Part shown: piece by piece, positions 16,658 to 25,611 of the stretch | Layout of the letters: each line of letters starts with the position of its first letter | Position numbering within the stretch: position 1 is the stretch's first letter | Made by a program: the position numbers and the translations under genes | Assembly: GCF_003403295.1 (NCBI RefSeq) | Contig: NZ_QUWV01000026.1 | Location: 1-47,234, forward strand | Length of the DNA stretch: 47,234 nucleotides | Source: Komagataeibacter melaceti | Lineage (GTDB): Bacteria; Pseudomonadota; Alphaproteobacteria; Acetobacterales; Acetobacteraceae | Reading direction: 5' to 3' | Notes under the pieces: model-generated | What the model was told of the DNA's origin: nothing | Database searches by the model: none | What the model saw: only the letters and a program-made list of their open reading frames with translations

Positions 16658-16731
16658 CAACCCGTCCTGCTCCCTAGAAAGTAACGATACCTGACTGAAT
16701 TCGTATTAAAGTGTGATCGGCGTAAAGCCGA

Positions 16732-16971
16732 TCAGGCCGCTTTCTGCTTCTCGATGTAATCGATCGCGTCCTTCACGGTCGTGATCTTCTCGGCGGCGTC
16801 CTCAGGGATTTCGACGCTGAAAGCTTCCTCGAAAGCCATGACCAGCTCGACCGTGTCCAGGCTGTCCGCGCCCAGGTCGTCGATGAAAGACGCATCCGGG
16901 GTGACCTTGCTTTCGTCCACACCAAGGTGCTCGACTACGATCTTCTTAACCTTATCGGCGATTTCGCTCAT
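16732..16971 (-). CDS. acpP: Housekeeping acyl carrier protein AcpP
   Basis: 79 aa, very acidic. The phosphopantetheine serine is in [16 protein letters not shown]. The start is the ATG of [10 protein letters not shown]; an upstream in-frame extension is not conserved-looking and is rejected. It carries growing chains for fatty acid and lipid A synthesis. It differs clearly from the specialised ACP at 3619, which has DSLAVMNF. A 257-base gap upstream, toward fabG, probably holds its own promoter, giving the high expression usual for acpP. Confidence 0.97.
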   Translation of the reverse strand: MSEIADKVKKIVVEHLGVDESKVTPDASFIDDLGADSLDTVELVMAFEEAFSVEIPEDAAEKITTVKDAIDYIEKQKAA

Positions 16972-17228
16972 CTGTCTCTGCTTCCTGTCTGCCCCTGAAA
17001 GAAACGGGCGGTTCGAAACGTGTTCGTCGTGTAACGTCCCTGCGCGCCGATGTTGCACACCGGCCTGCTTCGGACGAAGCTGCGGGCGATTAGCACGGTT
17101 TTGATGCCATCGCCAAGGCAGCGATTGCATTTCGTGTCCGTTCGCCCCGAATTTAAGGGGACAGCCGGGCTGTCAGGCCTATCTTTTTTGTCACTTCGGG
17201 CCCGCTGTCCAGCAAAATATCACATCCC
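16972..17228 (-). promoter_or_regulatory. acpP upstream region with inverted repeats
   Basis: This 257-base gap between fabG and acpP has no gene. On the plus strand it holds a perfect GACAGC-CGG-GCTGTC inverted repeat at 17160-17174, followed a few bases later by a T run. A second small inverted repeat, GCTTCG-TCC-GAAGC read leftward, is near 17075-17088. Either could be a hairpin that trims the fabG transcript or an operator. A separate acpP promoter is expected here by analogy, but no -35/-10 pair could be assigned. Confidence 0.35.
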
Positions 17229-17984
17229 TCAGGGCATCGCCATGCCGCCGTTGACATGCAGGGTGGCCCCGGTCACCCATCCGGCCTCGTCCGATGCCAG
17301 ATAGACCACGGCGGGGGCGATGTCACCCGGCTGGCCCATGCGGCCCAGCGGGATGGCGCCCACCAGCTTTTCCTTCTGCGCATCAGGCAGGACATCGGTC
17401 ATGGCGGTCTGGATGAAGCCCGGGGCGATGGTGTTCACGGTCACGCCGCGCGCGCCCGCTTCCTGCGCCAGGGACTTGCCCATGCCGATCATGCCGGCCT
17501 TGGCGGCGGCGTAATTGGCCTGTCCGGCATTGCCCGTAACCCCCACGACGGAGGCGATGTTGATGATCCGCCCCGCCCTGCGGCGCAGCATGCCCTTCAG
17601 CACCGCGCGGCACAGACGGAAGGGGGCGGCAAGGTCCACGTCAAGCACGCGGTTCCAGTCGTCATCCTTCATCCGAATCGCAAGCGTGTCGCGCGTCAGG
17701 CCCGCATTGTTGACCAGAATGGCCAGCGGCGCGCCTGCCTTTTCCTCGGCGCTGGCGACCAGTGCGTCAGCCGCGGCGGCATCGGACAGGTCAGCAGGGC
17801 ATACATGCAGCCGCTCGGCCCCGCCCTGCGCGCCGATATCGGCCGCCACTTCCTCCAGCACCGCCTGCCGGGTGCCCGACAGCACCACGGTGGCCCCCTG
17901 CGCATGCAGCGCGCGGGCAATCTCGCGCCCGATTCCACCCGATGCGCCGGTTACTAGCGCAACCTTTCCGTCCAGTCTGAACAT
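17229..17984 (-). CDS. fabG: 3-oxoacyl-ACP reductase FabG
   Basis: 251 aa, short-chain dehydrogenase. The cofactor loop is TGASGGIGREIA, then NNAGLTRD. The catalytic Ser-Tyr-Lys are in NIASVVG and ANYAAAKAG, and PGFIQTAMT follows. It reduces 3-ketoacyl-ACP with NADPH. The start is ATG 17984 because GGAGG is immediately upstream; an upstream ATG at 18014 adds a non-conserved leader. It lies between fabD and acpP. A role in 3-ketosphinganine reduction is conceivable, but its place in the fab operon argues for fatty acid synthesis. Confidence 0.96.
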   Translation of the reverse strand: MFRLDGKVALVTGASGGIGREIARALHAQGATVVLSGTRQAVLEEVAADIGAQGGAERLHVCPADLSDAAAADALVASAEEKAGAPLAILVNNAGLTRDTLAIRMKDDDWNRVLDVDLAAPFRLCRAVLKGMLRRRAGRIINIASVVGVTGNAGQANYAAAKAGMIGMGKSLAQEAGARGVTVNTIAPGFIQTAMTDVLPDAQKEKLVGAIPLGRMGQPGDIAPAVVYLASDEAGWVTGATLHVNGGMAMP

Positions 17985-18035
17985 GAACCCTCCGTCCCCC
18001 AAGCTATCCATCAATGAAACAGGTGCCGCCAGCGC

Positions 18036-19013
18036 TCAGCGCGCGGCGAGATAGGCTTCGATATCCGCAGGCGTGCCGACCGAGCAGGTGGCGACATCAC
18101 CATTGATGCGCCGCACCAGCCCCGCCAGCACCTTGCCTGCCCCGATCTCGACAAAGCTGTCGATGCCCATGGCCACCATCGCGTCAACGCTTTCGCGCCA
18201 GCGCACCGTGCCCGTGACCTGGCGCACCAGCAGGTCGCGGATCATGTCGGGCTGGGTCACCTTGGCTGCCGTGACATTGGCCACCACCGGCACGACGGGC
18301 ACGTTGATCGGCGCATCGGCAAGGGCCTTGCGCATTTCCTCGGCCGCGGGCGCCATCATGGAGCAGTGGAACGGGGCCGAAACCGGCAGCTTGAGCGCGC
18401 GCTTGACGCCCTGCTCCTTCGCCAGTGCGATCACGCGGTCAATCGCCGCCATCTCGCCCGCCACGACCACCTGGCCGCCGCCATTGTCATTGGCGACTTC
18501 CAGCACCTGCCGGTGGGTCTGGCCGGCCTCATCGGTAAAGCTGGCGGCCTGCGCGCACAGGGCGCTGGCGCGCTCAAGGTCCATGCCCACGCCGATCAGG
18601 GCGGCCATGCCGCCTTCACCCGGGGGCACGGCCTTCTGCATGGCGTTGCCGCGCAGGCGCAGCAGGCGCGCGGTCTGGGCCACACCCAGCGCGCCGGTGG
18701 CGGCAAGGGCTGAATATTCCCCCAGCGAGTGCCCGGCCACCAGCGCCACGTCACGCTTCAGGTCAAGCCCGCCCTCACGCTCCAGCACCCGCAGCACGGC
18801 CAGCGAGACCGCCATCAGCGCGGGCTGGGCGTTATCGGTGCGGGTCAGTTCGTCCATCGGCCCTTCGAAAATCAGCTTCGAGAGGTGCTGGCCCAGTGCG
18901 TCATCAACTTCCTGAAACACTTCCCGCGCCGGCGCGAACGCCTGGGCCAGATCGTGTCCCATTCCAACTGACTGACTTCCCTGACCGGGGAAAACAAAGG
19001 CTTGCACAGGCAT
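18036..19013 (-). CDS. fabD: Malonyl-CoA:ACP transacylase FabD
   Basis: 325 aa. The N-terminal FVFPGQGSQSVGMG oxyanion region, the nucleophile elbow GHSLGEYSALAATGAL and the histidine in SAPFHCSMM match FabD. It loads malonate on AcpP to begin and extend fatty acids. ATG 19013 is preferred; ATG 19022 three codons upstream is also possible. It heads the leftward order fabD-fabG-acpP-fabF-mltG, standard for alphaproteobacteria. Confidence 0.96.
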   Translation of the reverse strand: MPVQAFVFPGQGSQSVGMGHDLAQAFAPAREVFQEVDDALGQHLSKLIFEGPMDELTRTDNAQPALMAVSLAVLRVLEREGGLDLKRDVALVAGHSLGEYSALAATGALGVAQTARLLRLRGNAMQKAVPPGEGGMAALIGVGMDLERASALCAQAASFTDEAGQTHRQVLEVANDNGGGQVVVAGEMAAIDRVIALAKEQGVKRALKLPVSAPFHCSMMAPAAEEMRKALADAPINVPVVPVVANVTAAKVTQPDMIRDLLVRQVTGTVRWRESVDAMVAMGIDSFVEIGAGKVLAGLVRRINGDVATCSVGTPADIEAYLAAR

Positions 19014-19079
19014 GGCTTCCATCCAGACTGATATTGTTTCTTCAACGCCCCCGCGTGATGCGGGCTATGACAGGCAGTG

Positions 19080-19619
19080 TCAATCACCCCCGCGCCCATG
19101 GCGCAGCCGCCACAGCGCCAGCAGCAGCACGTCCCATGGCAGCGCAGCACCTTCACGCAGGCGCCAGAACCAGCGTCGGCCCCATCCGCGCGCGGCGGGC
19201 ACGCCGGGCGGTGGCACACGCACCACCCGCCACCCCATCATGCGCATGAGCAGCATGCAGCGCGGCAGGTGATAGGCGCTGCTGGCCACCGCAACCGGCC
19301 CCCCATATCCCTGCCGCTGCAGGAGCCGCGAACAGGCCAGGACCGAGGCGAGTGTGTCCGGTGCGGTTTCCTCCGCCATCACGGCGTCAGGCGGCACACC
19401 GGCTTCCACCAGCAGGCGGGTCATGACGGCGGCTTCCGTCAGCCCCGCTGGTCCCGGCAGACCACCGGTGGGCATATACATGACCGCCCCATCCCGCCCC
19501 GCGCCAAAGGCCCGGGCGGCGGCGACGCGCAACCGCAGCGTGCGCCCTGCCGTGCCATCCGGCCGCAGCTTCGCGCCGAAGATGACGACTGGCAGGGCCA
19601 TCCCCGCTCCACACTGCAT
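19080..19619 (-). CDS. YdcF/DUF218 family protein
   Basis: 179 aa. The DUF218 pattern is visible: an N-terminal VVIFGAKLRPDG strand and loop, then YMPTGGLPG, AEETAPDTLASVLAC, and VASSAYHLPRCMLLMR. Family members (YdcF, SanA) are linked to envelope functions; the molecular activity is unclear. A final hydrophobic, Arg-rich stretch (LLLALWRLRHGRG) is unusual for a soluble protein. It lies six bases after the methyltransferase stop and is probably cotranscribed with it. ATG 19601 is an alternative start. Confidence 0.75.
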   Translation of the reverse strand: MQCGAGMALPVVIFGAKLRPDGTAGRTLRLRVAAARAFGAGRDGAVMYMPTGGLPGPAGLTEAAVMTRLLVEAGVPPDAVMAEETAPDTLASVLACSRLLQRQGYGGPVAVASSAYHLPRCMLLMRMMGWRVVRVPPPGVPAARGWGRRWFWRLREGAALPWDVLLLALWRLRHGRGGD

Positions 19620-19625
19620 GGTGGG

Positions 19626-20900
19626 TCAGTCCGGTGCGCGCAGCAGCACCCGGTTGAGCGATTCCAGCGTGGTGAAGATCTGCTCCCACGCCCGGGCGAA
19701 GCGTGAGGCCGACAGGCCCCGTGTCTCCGAGATCGCGGCGAGGTCGGCCACGCTGCGCACGCCATCAATCAGCGGCAGGATACCGCGTGCCTGTGGCGGC
19801 AGCGGGATGGATACCTGCAACGTGCCGAAGGCGAAGGGCAGCCGGTCATCCGGCCCGATCATGCGGGCCAGTTCGAGACCGGGAATCTCGCGCATGACCG
19901 GCACGGCATCCGGGGCGAATGCGTCGGCCCGCCGGACCGGCTCGCTCGCGCGCCGCACATAGGCGACGTGCGTGGCCATGTTGCCCGCCACGTCCTCGGC
20001 CACGGCCTGCCGGGCGCGTTCGGGCAGCGCCGCGATCCGTTCACGCAGCCGTGGGTCGGGCAGCAGCAGGGCCGGGTCGTAGCGCGCCGGTTCCATCAGG
20101 CAGGAAGCCGCCAGCCCCGCGCGGTCCAGCAGGGCATGGAAGGCCGTTATGTCATAGGCCCGGTCACGCGGGTTGAGCAGCAGGTCGTACAGCCCCGCAT
20201 CACCGCCGGTCAGGTGGTCACCAAAATTGGTATTCTGCCGCAGCCATGCCGTAGCGGGCAGGTGCCGCATGACCCGACGCGCTGTATCCAGCCGCCGCGC
20301 AGGGGGTTCCGCCAACGGGGCAAGGCGTTCAAGCGCGTCCTGAAGCATGTACACGCCCGTCCGGCCATAGGGCGCATAGACCATAAGTCCCATGCCGCCA
20401 CCGGGCGCCAGCACGCCCTCAAGTGCCGCCAGCCCGGCATCGGGGTCCGGCAGGTGGTGCAGCACGCCACAGCAGTCGATATAGTCAAACGGGCCGGACA
20501 CCGCGCCAGCAAGGTCCGTCAGGTCGCCACTGACAAAACGCATGTTCTCCAGCCCGCGCACCGCCGCACGGGCACGGACCGTTTCCAGCGCAGCGGCGGA
20601 GCGGTCCAGACACACGACCTCCCCCGGTCGGCCCTCGCGCGCCATGTGGGTGGCCAGCATGATCGCGCCATCCCCCGTGCCGCACCCGGCCACCAGCACG
20701 CGCAGCGGCAGGGAACGGGAGCGGGTTGCGCCAAACACCCAGTAATCAATCTCACGCAGGTGGCTGGGGCTGCCGATCAGCAGCCTGCTTTTTTCCTCAC
20801 GCGGGTCACGGGCGGGATAGGGATACTGCTCGTACTGGGCCTGCAGCCCGGCGTCACGCGCATCCCCTGCGCCGGGGGCGCCACTTTCATTGCTGGTCAT
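19626..20900 (-). CDS. Class I SAM-dependent methyltransferase with C-terminal extra domain
   Basis: 424 aa. An N-terminal segment with YEQYPYPARDP precedes a Rossmann methyltransferase domain: VLVAGCGTGDGAIMLA (SAM-binding motif I), VVCLDRSAAAL, FVSGDLTDL, and DYIDCCGVLHHLPDPD. The remaining half, about residues 200-424, has a predicted helical region and a final stretch (ILPLIDGVRSVADLAAI) resembling a small winged-helix or PqqD-like unit. The substrate is unknown. The start is ATG 20900, nine bases after the stop of the upstream gene, with GAGG seven bases before. Confidence 0.75.
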   Translation of the reverse strand: MTSNESGAPGAGDARDAGLQAQYEQYPYPARDPREEKSRLLIGSPSHLREIDYWVFGATRSRSLPLRVLVAGCGTGDGAIMLATHMAREGRPGEVVCLDRSAAALETVRARAAVRGLENMRFVSGDLTDLAGAVSGPFDYIDCCGVLHHLPDPDAGLAALEGVLAPGGGMGLMVYAPYGRTGVYMLQDALERLAPLAEPPARRLDTARRVMRHLPATAWLRQNTNFGDHLTGGDAGLYDLLLNPRDRAYDITAFHALLDRAGLAASCLMEPARYDPALLLPDPRLRERIAALPERARQAVAEDVAGNMATHVAYVRRASEPVRRADAFAPDAVPVMREIPGLELARMIGPDDRLPFAFGTLQVSIPLPPQARGILPLIDGVRSVADLAAISETRGLSASRFARAWEQIFTTLESLNRVLLRAPD

Positions 20901-20908
20901 GGCGGGCC

Positions 20909-21667
20909 TCAGCGCGGCAGCAGCTTGCCGCGCTGCCAAGCCTCGGCAGCGTCCTCGGCGCTCATGCCGTCATTGCGCATGGCGTGGTCCAGCGCGCTGA
21001 CCACCTTGTTGCCCAGCGTCAGTTCATCCAGTTCATCCAGCAGGTCCGAATCCATATCGGCGCGGATGGCCGAGCGGATCAGGATACGGGCCTCCTGCTC
21101 CGCGCCGCAGGCGGATTTCGGGTCTGCAAGCTCGACCATGCGGCTGCCGTAATGCAGGGAGGACGGCTGCCATGTGGGGATGAGTTCAGGCTGGCCCTTT
21201 TCCAGCACCTCCGCCGCATGGGCAAAGGCTTCCGCATCGGGGCGGCTGGCAATGGTGTAGCCCGCCGCCGTCAGGTCATAGGCCGCCACGACCTGCCTTA
21301 CCCGATCCAGAACCGATGCGGGCGTCACGATTTCCCGCCCGATTGCACTACCTGCCGCGGCAAGCTCCGCAAGCGATGTGACACCAGCCCCCGCCGCAGC
21401 GGGCACGCCGAAGCCGAAGGCGGGGCGGTAAAGCTGCCCGAATGCCTGCATGCCCAGATCGGGGGCAAGGAACCCGGCATCCACATCCGGCAGCCAGGCG
21501 GAGACGAACAGGTCCACATCCCCACGGCGCATGTGTTCCTGCATTTCCGCACGGGGGGCCACGACGTATTCTATCTCAAGTTCATAGGCTTCCAGCACGC
21601 GCGCCACGGCGGCGGCGGATGCCTGCTGCACGGTCGTGTCCAGATGCCCGAGGGTCACGGTTGTCAT
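20909..21667 (-). CDS. OpuAC-like substrate-binding domain protein without signal peptide
   Basis: 252 aa. The sequence resembles the glycine betaine/proline ABC substrate-binding family (OpuAC, PF04069): an opening TVTLGHLDT, then GDVDLFVSAWLPDVDAGF, and WQPSSLHYG near the end. Normal members are secreted or lipid-anchored, but this one begins directly with the first strand and has no signal sequence. There is no ABC permease or ATPase gene beside it. It may bind a quaternary amine or similar ligand in the cytoplasm, perhaps for the methyltransferase encoded just downstream. AAGGAG precedes the ATG, so the start is secure. Confidence 0.7.
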   Translation of the reverse strand: MTTVTLGHLDTTVQQASAAAVARVLEAYELEIEYVVAPRAEMQEHMRRGDVDLFVSAWLPDVDAGFLAPDLGMQAFGQLYRPAFGFGVPAAAGAGVTSLAELAAAGSAIGREIVTPASVLDRVRQVVAAYDLTAAGYTIASRPDAEAFAHAAEVLEKGQPELIPTWQPSSLHYGSRMVELADPKSACGAEQEARILIRSAIRADMDSDLLDELDELTLGNKVVSALDHAMRNDGMSAEDAAEAWQRGKLLPR

Positions 21668-21705
21668 GTCATTTCACTCCTTGAAGGGGGGACAGGCCCG
21701 ACCTG

Positions 21706-22341
21706 TCAGCCCTGTGGCTGGGGCATCTGCACATGCGCGGGCCGTGCGGGCGCGCCGTGGCGGGGGGATGCGGACGGGACGGCGTAGTCGAACACTACGG
21801 TCGCGATGATGTAGGGTGCCGCGAATTTCTTGAATGCCTCATGCGCGGGATCGAAATAGGCCGGGTCGTTCACCACGGGGCGACCCACGTAATAGTTACG
21901 GTCCCCTTCGGAGCGGAACGTGACCACGAAGGCCTGCTGCAGCCCCTCATCCGCGCCCTCGCCGCTGATCTGGGCACCGCTCTCGATGGCGGCGATGACG
22001 GGTGAACCATCCTCGCGCCGCGAAATCTGGGCAAGGGCCATGAACCGCCGCACAACTTCGGCGCGCTGGGCATCGGTAATGGTGGGCAGGAAGCGCATCA
22101 GGACAATATGACGGACGGTACCCATGTGGAACCCGGCCGAGGTGAAGGTGCGCAGCCCGATCCGTGATGCCATGACCCGCTGCGCGCGCGTGGCGTCACT
22201 GATGGGCGTTTCCTCGGCCGATGCAGCCTGTGCCGCCGGGGCGGGCGCGGGCGGCGTATCCGCATGCGCCACACCCCCCAGCAGAAGCCCGCCCATGGCC
22301 AGAAACGCCGCACCCTGCGTCTTGATATGCTTAACCTTCAT
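21706..22341 (-). CDS. Secreted Dabb-domain (stress-responsive A/B barrel) protein
   Basis: 211 aa. A signal peptide (FLAMGGLLLGGVAHA) is followed by an Ala/Pro-rich linker and then a ferredoxin-like alpha/beta barrel (Dabb) domain: VRHIVLMRFLPTITDAQRAEV, split around residue 75, and QAFVVTFRSEGDRNYYVG, ending with FDYAVPS. Dabb proteins are small dimeric barrels of mostly unknown role. Export of a Dabb protein is less common than a cytosolic location. It precedes the OpuAC-like gene by 38 bases. Confidence 0.75.
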   Translation of the reverse strand: MKVKHIKTQGAAFLAMGGLLLGGVAHADTPPAPAPAAQAASAEETPISDATRAQRVMASRIGLRTFTSAGFHMGTVRHIVLMRFLPTITDAQRAEVVRRFMALAQISRREDGSPVIAAIESGAQISGEGADEGLQQAFVVTFRSEGDRNYYVGRPVVNDPAYFDPAHEAFKKFAAPYIIATVVFDYAVPSASPRHGAPARPAHVQMPQPQG

Positions 22342-22382
22342 CCTGTCCGTCTTTGTTCCTGTAAATCAGTAGGTTGGTATCA

Positions 22383-23210
22383 TCAGGCCATGGCCGCCCC
22401 GATCCGGGCGAATTTGCGCTGGCGCATCTGGAGCACGCGGTACATCCCCGCCGCAAGCACGGCATGCAGCCGCCCGTGCGGCGTCCAGCCAATGGTCTTG
22501 AGGATCATGCCCGTGACCCGCGCGGCGTGGCGCGGCTGGTAAAAGCGCAGCGCGCGCGACATGTAGGCCGCGATGCAGCGCCGGTGGTCATAAGGCACGC
22601 CGGGCGGCTCGTTCGTGGTGTGGAAGGCGGAGGCGAGTTCATCGTCCTCGCTTTCCGTCACCCGGCCCAGCGCGATGCGCGTGCGCTGCCACACGCCCAG
22701 GCGCTCCCGGCGCAGGTAGCGCTGCATATGGTCATAGAACAGCTTGAAATGACGGTACTCATCCGCCGCGATCTGCCGGCATATCGCCTGCAGCAGCGGC
22801 TCGCGCGTGGCGTCGGCCAGGGCGGTGTAGAAAGATGACGTGCCGGTTTCCACCATGCAGCGCGCGATCAGTTCCCCCGTGCGTGAACCACGGATGGAGG
22901 CATCCACATCCACATCCAGCCGGTAGGACTGCCGGTAGCGCGCGAACGCGGCCATGTAATCCCATGACGGATCGGCCAGCATCGCCCACCGGCCCAGCGC
23001 ATCGCCGTGCTGGACCTCCTCCTGCGCCCAGTTATCCGCCGCCTGGCTGAAGTCAGGGTCATCAGCGAACACGTTCTTCAGGTAATGGGCGTATTCAAGG
23101 CCATTGCGCTCGACAACCGATGCGGCCTTGACCAAGGGGACAATATCAGGATCCACCCGCTGCGGGTCGAAACGGTCCCAGTTCATCTGTTCAATGCGCC
23201 AGTGTTTCAT
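22383..23210 (-). CDS. Ferritin-like domain protein
   Basis: 275 aa. Two E-x-x-H motifs, [16 protein letters not shown] and [14 protein letters not shown], lie about 105 residues apart, each within a helix, as in di-iron ferritin-like four-helix proteins. An N-terminal [14 protein letters not shown] helix supplies a further glutamate. The rest of the C-terminal part is basic and helical, including a [14 protein letters not shown] stretch. Possible roles are iron oxidation, a lipid oxidase or a hydroxylase; none can be chosen. The start is ATG 23210, with AGGTTGAG just upstream. It is divergent from sucC. Confidence 0.7.
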   Translation of the reverse strand: MKHWRIEQMNWDRFDPQRVDPDIVPLVKAASVVERNGLEYAHYLKNVFADDPDFSQAADNWAQEEVQHGDALGRWAMLADPSWDYMAAFARYRQSYRLDVDVDASIRGSRTGELIARCMVETGTSSFYTALADATREPLLQAICRQIAADEYRHFKLFYDHMQRYLRRERLGVWQRTRIALGRVTESEDDELASAFHTTNEPPGVPYDHRRCIAAYMSRALRFYQPRHAARVTGMILKTIGWTPHGRLHAVLAAGMYRVLQMRQRKFARIGAAMA

Positions 23211-23392
23211 CTCAACCTGTCTTCTGCATGTTCTCCATAACGGCATCCGGAACGTGCCACTGCCGGGGAGGACATGACACATGTTTCACGTTTACGCCAA
23301 TCCCGCGCGCTCTCCCCCTGTCATACCGGTCCCATATCGTGCTAGGGGCGTTGCCCGACACCGCCAATAAGAAAGACAGATTGGGTCGCCAT

Positions 23393-24592
23393 ATGAACAT
23401 TCACGAATATCAGGCAAAGGCGCTGCTGCGCTCCTACGGCATGCCCGTGCCTGAAGGACGTGCTGCCGCCACCACGGATGAAGCCGTAACGGCCGCCCGC
23501 GCACTGGGTGCGCCGGTTACCGTGGTCAAGGCACAGATTCACGCCGGGGGGCGTGGGGCCGGGCATTTTGCCGGCAGGCCCGAAGGCAAGGGCGGCGTCC
23601 GCCTGGCCCGCAGCATTGAAGAGGTCTCGGAAGCAGCGGACGCCATGCTGGGCGAGGTGCTTGTCACCCTCCAGACCGGCCCGGCGGGCCGCCTTGTCCG
23701 CACGCTGTATGTCGAGTCCGGCTGTGACATCGCGCGTGAGCTGTATCTTTCCCTGCTGGTGGACCGCTCGACCGGGCGTCTGGTCATCGTGGCCTCGCCC
23801 GATGGCGGCATGGAAATCGAGCATGTGGCGGCGGCGACGCCCGAACGCATCTTCAAGGAAAGCATCGACCCCGCCCGGGGGCTGTGTGATTACCAGTCCC
23901 GTGGCCTGGCGGTGCGCCTTGGGCTCAAGGGCCGTGAAATCCGCGCGTTCCAGAACGTGGTGCGCGCCGCCTATGACGCCTTTACCGACCTTGACGCCGC
24001 GATCGTGGAAATCAACCCGCTGGTCGTGACCGGGGCAGGCGACCTGCTGGCGCTCGACGCCAAGATGTCATTCGACGAGAACGCCCTGTTCCGCCACCCC
24101 GAGGTGGCGAAGCTGCGTGACGAGAACGAGGAAGACCCCCGCGAACGTGAAGCCGCCGAATACGGGCTGGCCTATGTGGGGCTGGATGGCAACATCGGCT
24201 GCATGGTCAATGGCGCGGGCCTGGCCATGGCGACGATGGACATCATCAAGATGGAAGGCGAAGAGCCGGCCAACTTCCTCGATGTCGGCGGTGGCGCGTC
24301 CAAGGAACGGGTGGCGGCCGCCTTCCGCATCCTGATCGGTGACCCCAAGGTGCGCGGCATCCTTGTCAACATCTTCGGCGGCATCATGCGCTGTGACGTG
24401 ATTGCGGAGGCCATCATCGCCGCATCGCACGAAACCGGGCTGAACGTGCCGCTGGTGGTGCGCCTGGCGGGCACGAATGTCGAACGCGGCAAGGCGCTGC
24501 TGGCTGAATCCGGCCTGACAATCATTCCCGCCGATGATCTGGGCGACGCCGCCCGCAAGATCGTAACCGCCGTCCGTAACGCCGGAGCCTGA
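23393..24592 (+). CDS. sucC: Succinate-CoA ligase beta subunit
   Basis: 399 aa. It begins [16 protein letters not shown], the canonical N-terminus, with an ATP-grasp domain ([16 protein letters not shown], and VEINPLVVT with the metal-binding acids) and the C-terminal ligase domain ([30 protein letters not shown]). It forms the heterodimer that converts succinyl-CoA to succinate with ATP synthesis in the citric acid cycle. The ribosome site is weak. Acetobacter aceti is known to replace this enzyme with a CoA-transferase, so its presence is informative about lineage. Confidence 0.95.
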   Translation: MNIHEYQAKALLRSYGMPVPEGRAAATTDEAVTAARALGAPVTVVKAQIHAGGRGAGHFAGRPEGKGGVRLARSIEEVSEAADAMLGEVLVTLQTGPAGRLVRTLYVESGCDIARELYLSLLVDRSTGRLVIVASPDGGMEIEHVAAATPERIFKESIDPARGLCDYQSRGLAVRLGLKGREIRAFQNVVRAAYDAFTDLDAAIVEINPLVVTGAGDLLALDAKMSFDENALFRHPEVAKLRDENEEDPREREAAEYGLAYVGLDGNIGCMVNGAGLAMATMDIIKMEGEEPANFLDVGGGASKERVAAAFRILIGDPKVRGILVNIFGGIMRCDVIAEAIIAASHETGLNVPLVVRLAGTNVERGKALLAESGLTIIPADDLGDAARKIVTAVRNAGA

Positions 24593-24596
24593 GCGA

Positions 24597-25469
24597 ATGT
24601 CCATTCTCGTCAACCGTTCCACCAAGGTGATCACGCAGGGCTTTACCGGCGCGCAGGGCACCTTCCATACCGAACAGGCCATTGCCTATGGCACCCGCAT
24701 GGTCGGCGGCGTCACCCCGGGCAAGGGCGGCAGCCTCCATCTCGGCCTGCCGGTGTTCGACACCGTTGCCCAGGCGCGTGAGGCCACCGGGGCCGATGCC
24801 TCGGTCATCTACGTGCCGCCCGTGGGCGCGGCCGACGCCATCCTTGAGGCCATAGCCGCCGGCATCCCGCTGATCGTGTGCATTACCGAAGGGATTCCGG
24901 TGCAGGACATGGTGCGCGTGCGCGCAGCACTGGAACAGTCCGACAGCATCCTGATCGGCCCGAACTGCCCCGGCATCATCACGCCCGATGAATGCAAGAT
25001 CGGCATCATGCCCGGCCCCATCCACCGCCGCGGGCATGTGGGCATCGTCTCGCGCTCGGGCACCCTGACATACGAGGCCGTGGCCCAGACCACCGCCATC
25101 GGCCAGGGGCAGAGCACCTGCGTCGGCATTGGCGGCGACCCGGTCAAGGGCATGGACTTTACCGATGTGCTCGAGCGCATGATCGCGGACCCGGACACGC
25201 ATTCCATCGTCATGATCGGTGAGATCGGCGGCACCTCGGAAATCGAGGGTGCGGAACTGATCCGCGCCAGCGGCACGCGCAAGCCGGTCGTGGGCTTCAT
25301 CGCGGGCGCCACCGCCCCTCCGGGCCGCCGCATGGGCCATGCGGGCGCCGTGATTACCGGCGGGCATGAAACCGCCAGTGCGAAGATAGAGGCCCTGCAC
25401 GCAGCGGGCATACACGTCTCCCCCAGCCCGGCGGAGCTGGGCACCACGCTGGCGCGCGTGCTGGGCTGA
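24597..25469 (+). CDS. sucD: Succinate-CoA ligase alpha subunit
   Basis: 290 aa. The CoA-binding Rossmann domain has [18 protein letters not shown] and the phosphohistidine is in [21 protein letters not shown] and [11 protein letters not shown] are intact. It carries the phosphohistidine intermediate and binds CoA. The start lies four bases after the sucC stop, with GGAG inside the sucC end. A strong stem-loop follows the gene. Confidence 0.96.
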   Translation: MSILVNRSTKVITQGFTGAQGTFHTEQAIAYGTRMVGGVTPGKGGSLHLGLPVFDTVAQAREATGADASVIYVPPVGAADAILEAIAAGIPLIVCITEGIPVQDMVRVRAALEQSDSILIGPNCPGIITPDECKIGIMPGPIHRRGHVGIVSRSGTLTYEAVAQTTAIGQGQSTCVGIGGDPVKGMDFTDVLERMIADPDTHSIVMIGEIGGTSEIEGAELIRASGTRKPVVGFIAGATAPPGRRMGHAGAVITGGHETASAKIEALHAAGIHVSPSPAELGTTLARVLG

Positions 25470-25480
25470 TCCCGCCCGGA

Positions 25481-25519
25481 CATGGGTGGCACGGACCGAG
25501 ATGGTCCGCGCCACCCGTG
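25481..25519 (+). terminator. Strong stem-loop after sucD
   Basis: A 17-base-pair stem with a five-base loop: CATGGGTGGCACGGACC pairs with GGTCCGCGCCACCCGTG, with one A-C mismatch and one T-G pair. It begins 11 bases after the sucD stop. An A/T-rich stretch follows, but there is no clean T run, so it may protect the sucCD mRNA or terminate imperfectly. Confidence 0.65.
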
Positions 25520-25611
25520 CCATAAAATATAAATATGATGGTGTTCAGCCCTGTTATATGGCACAGGCAGAACGGCTTTTTCACATCATGACCGCCAGAG
25601 GATCACGACCG

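Noticed and set aside
17229-17984. FabG as the missing sphingolipid ketoreductase
   Set aside because: It lies inside the fabD-fabG-acpP-fabF block with ordinary FabG motifs, so fatty acid synthesis explains it fully.
19968-21152. 394-codon open frame on the plus strand
   Set aside because: It is antisense to the methyltransferase and OpuAC-like genes. It has an Arg/Gln/His-rich composition typical of GC-rich shadow frames and no recognisable motif.
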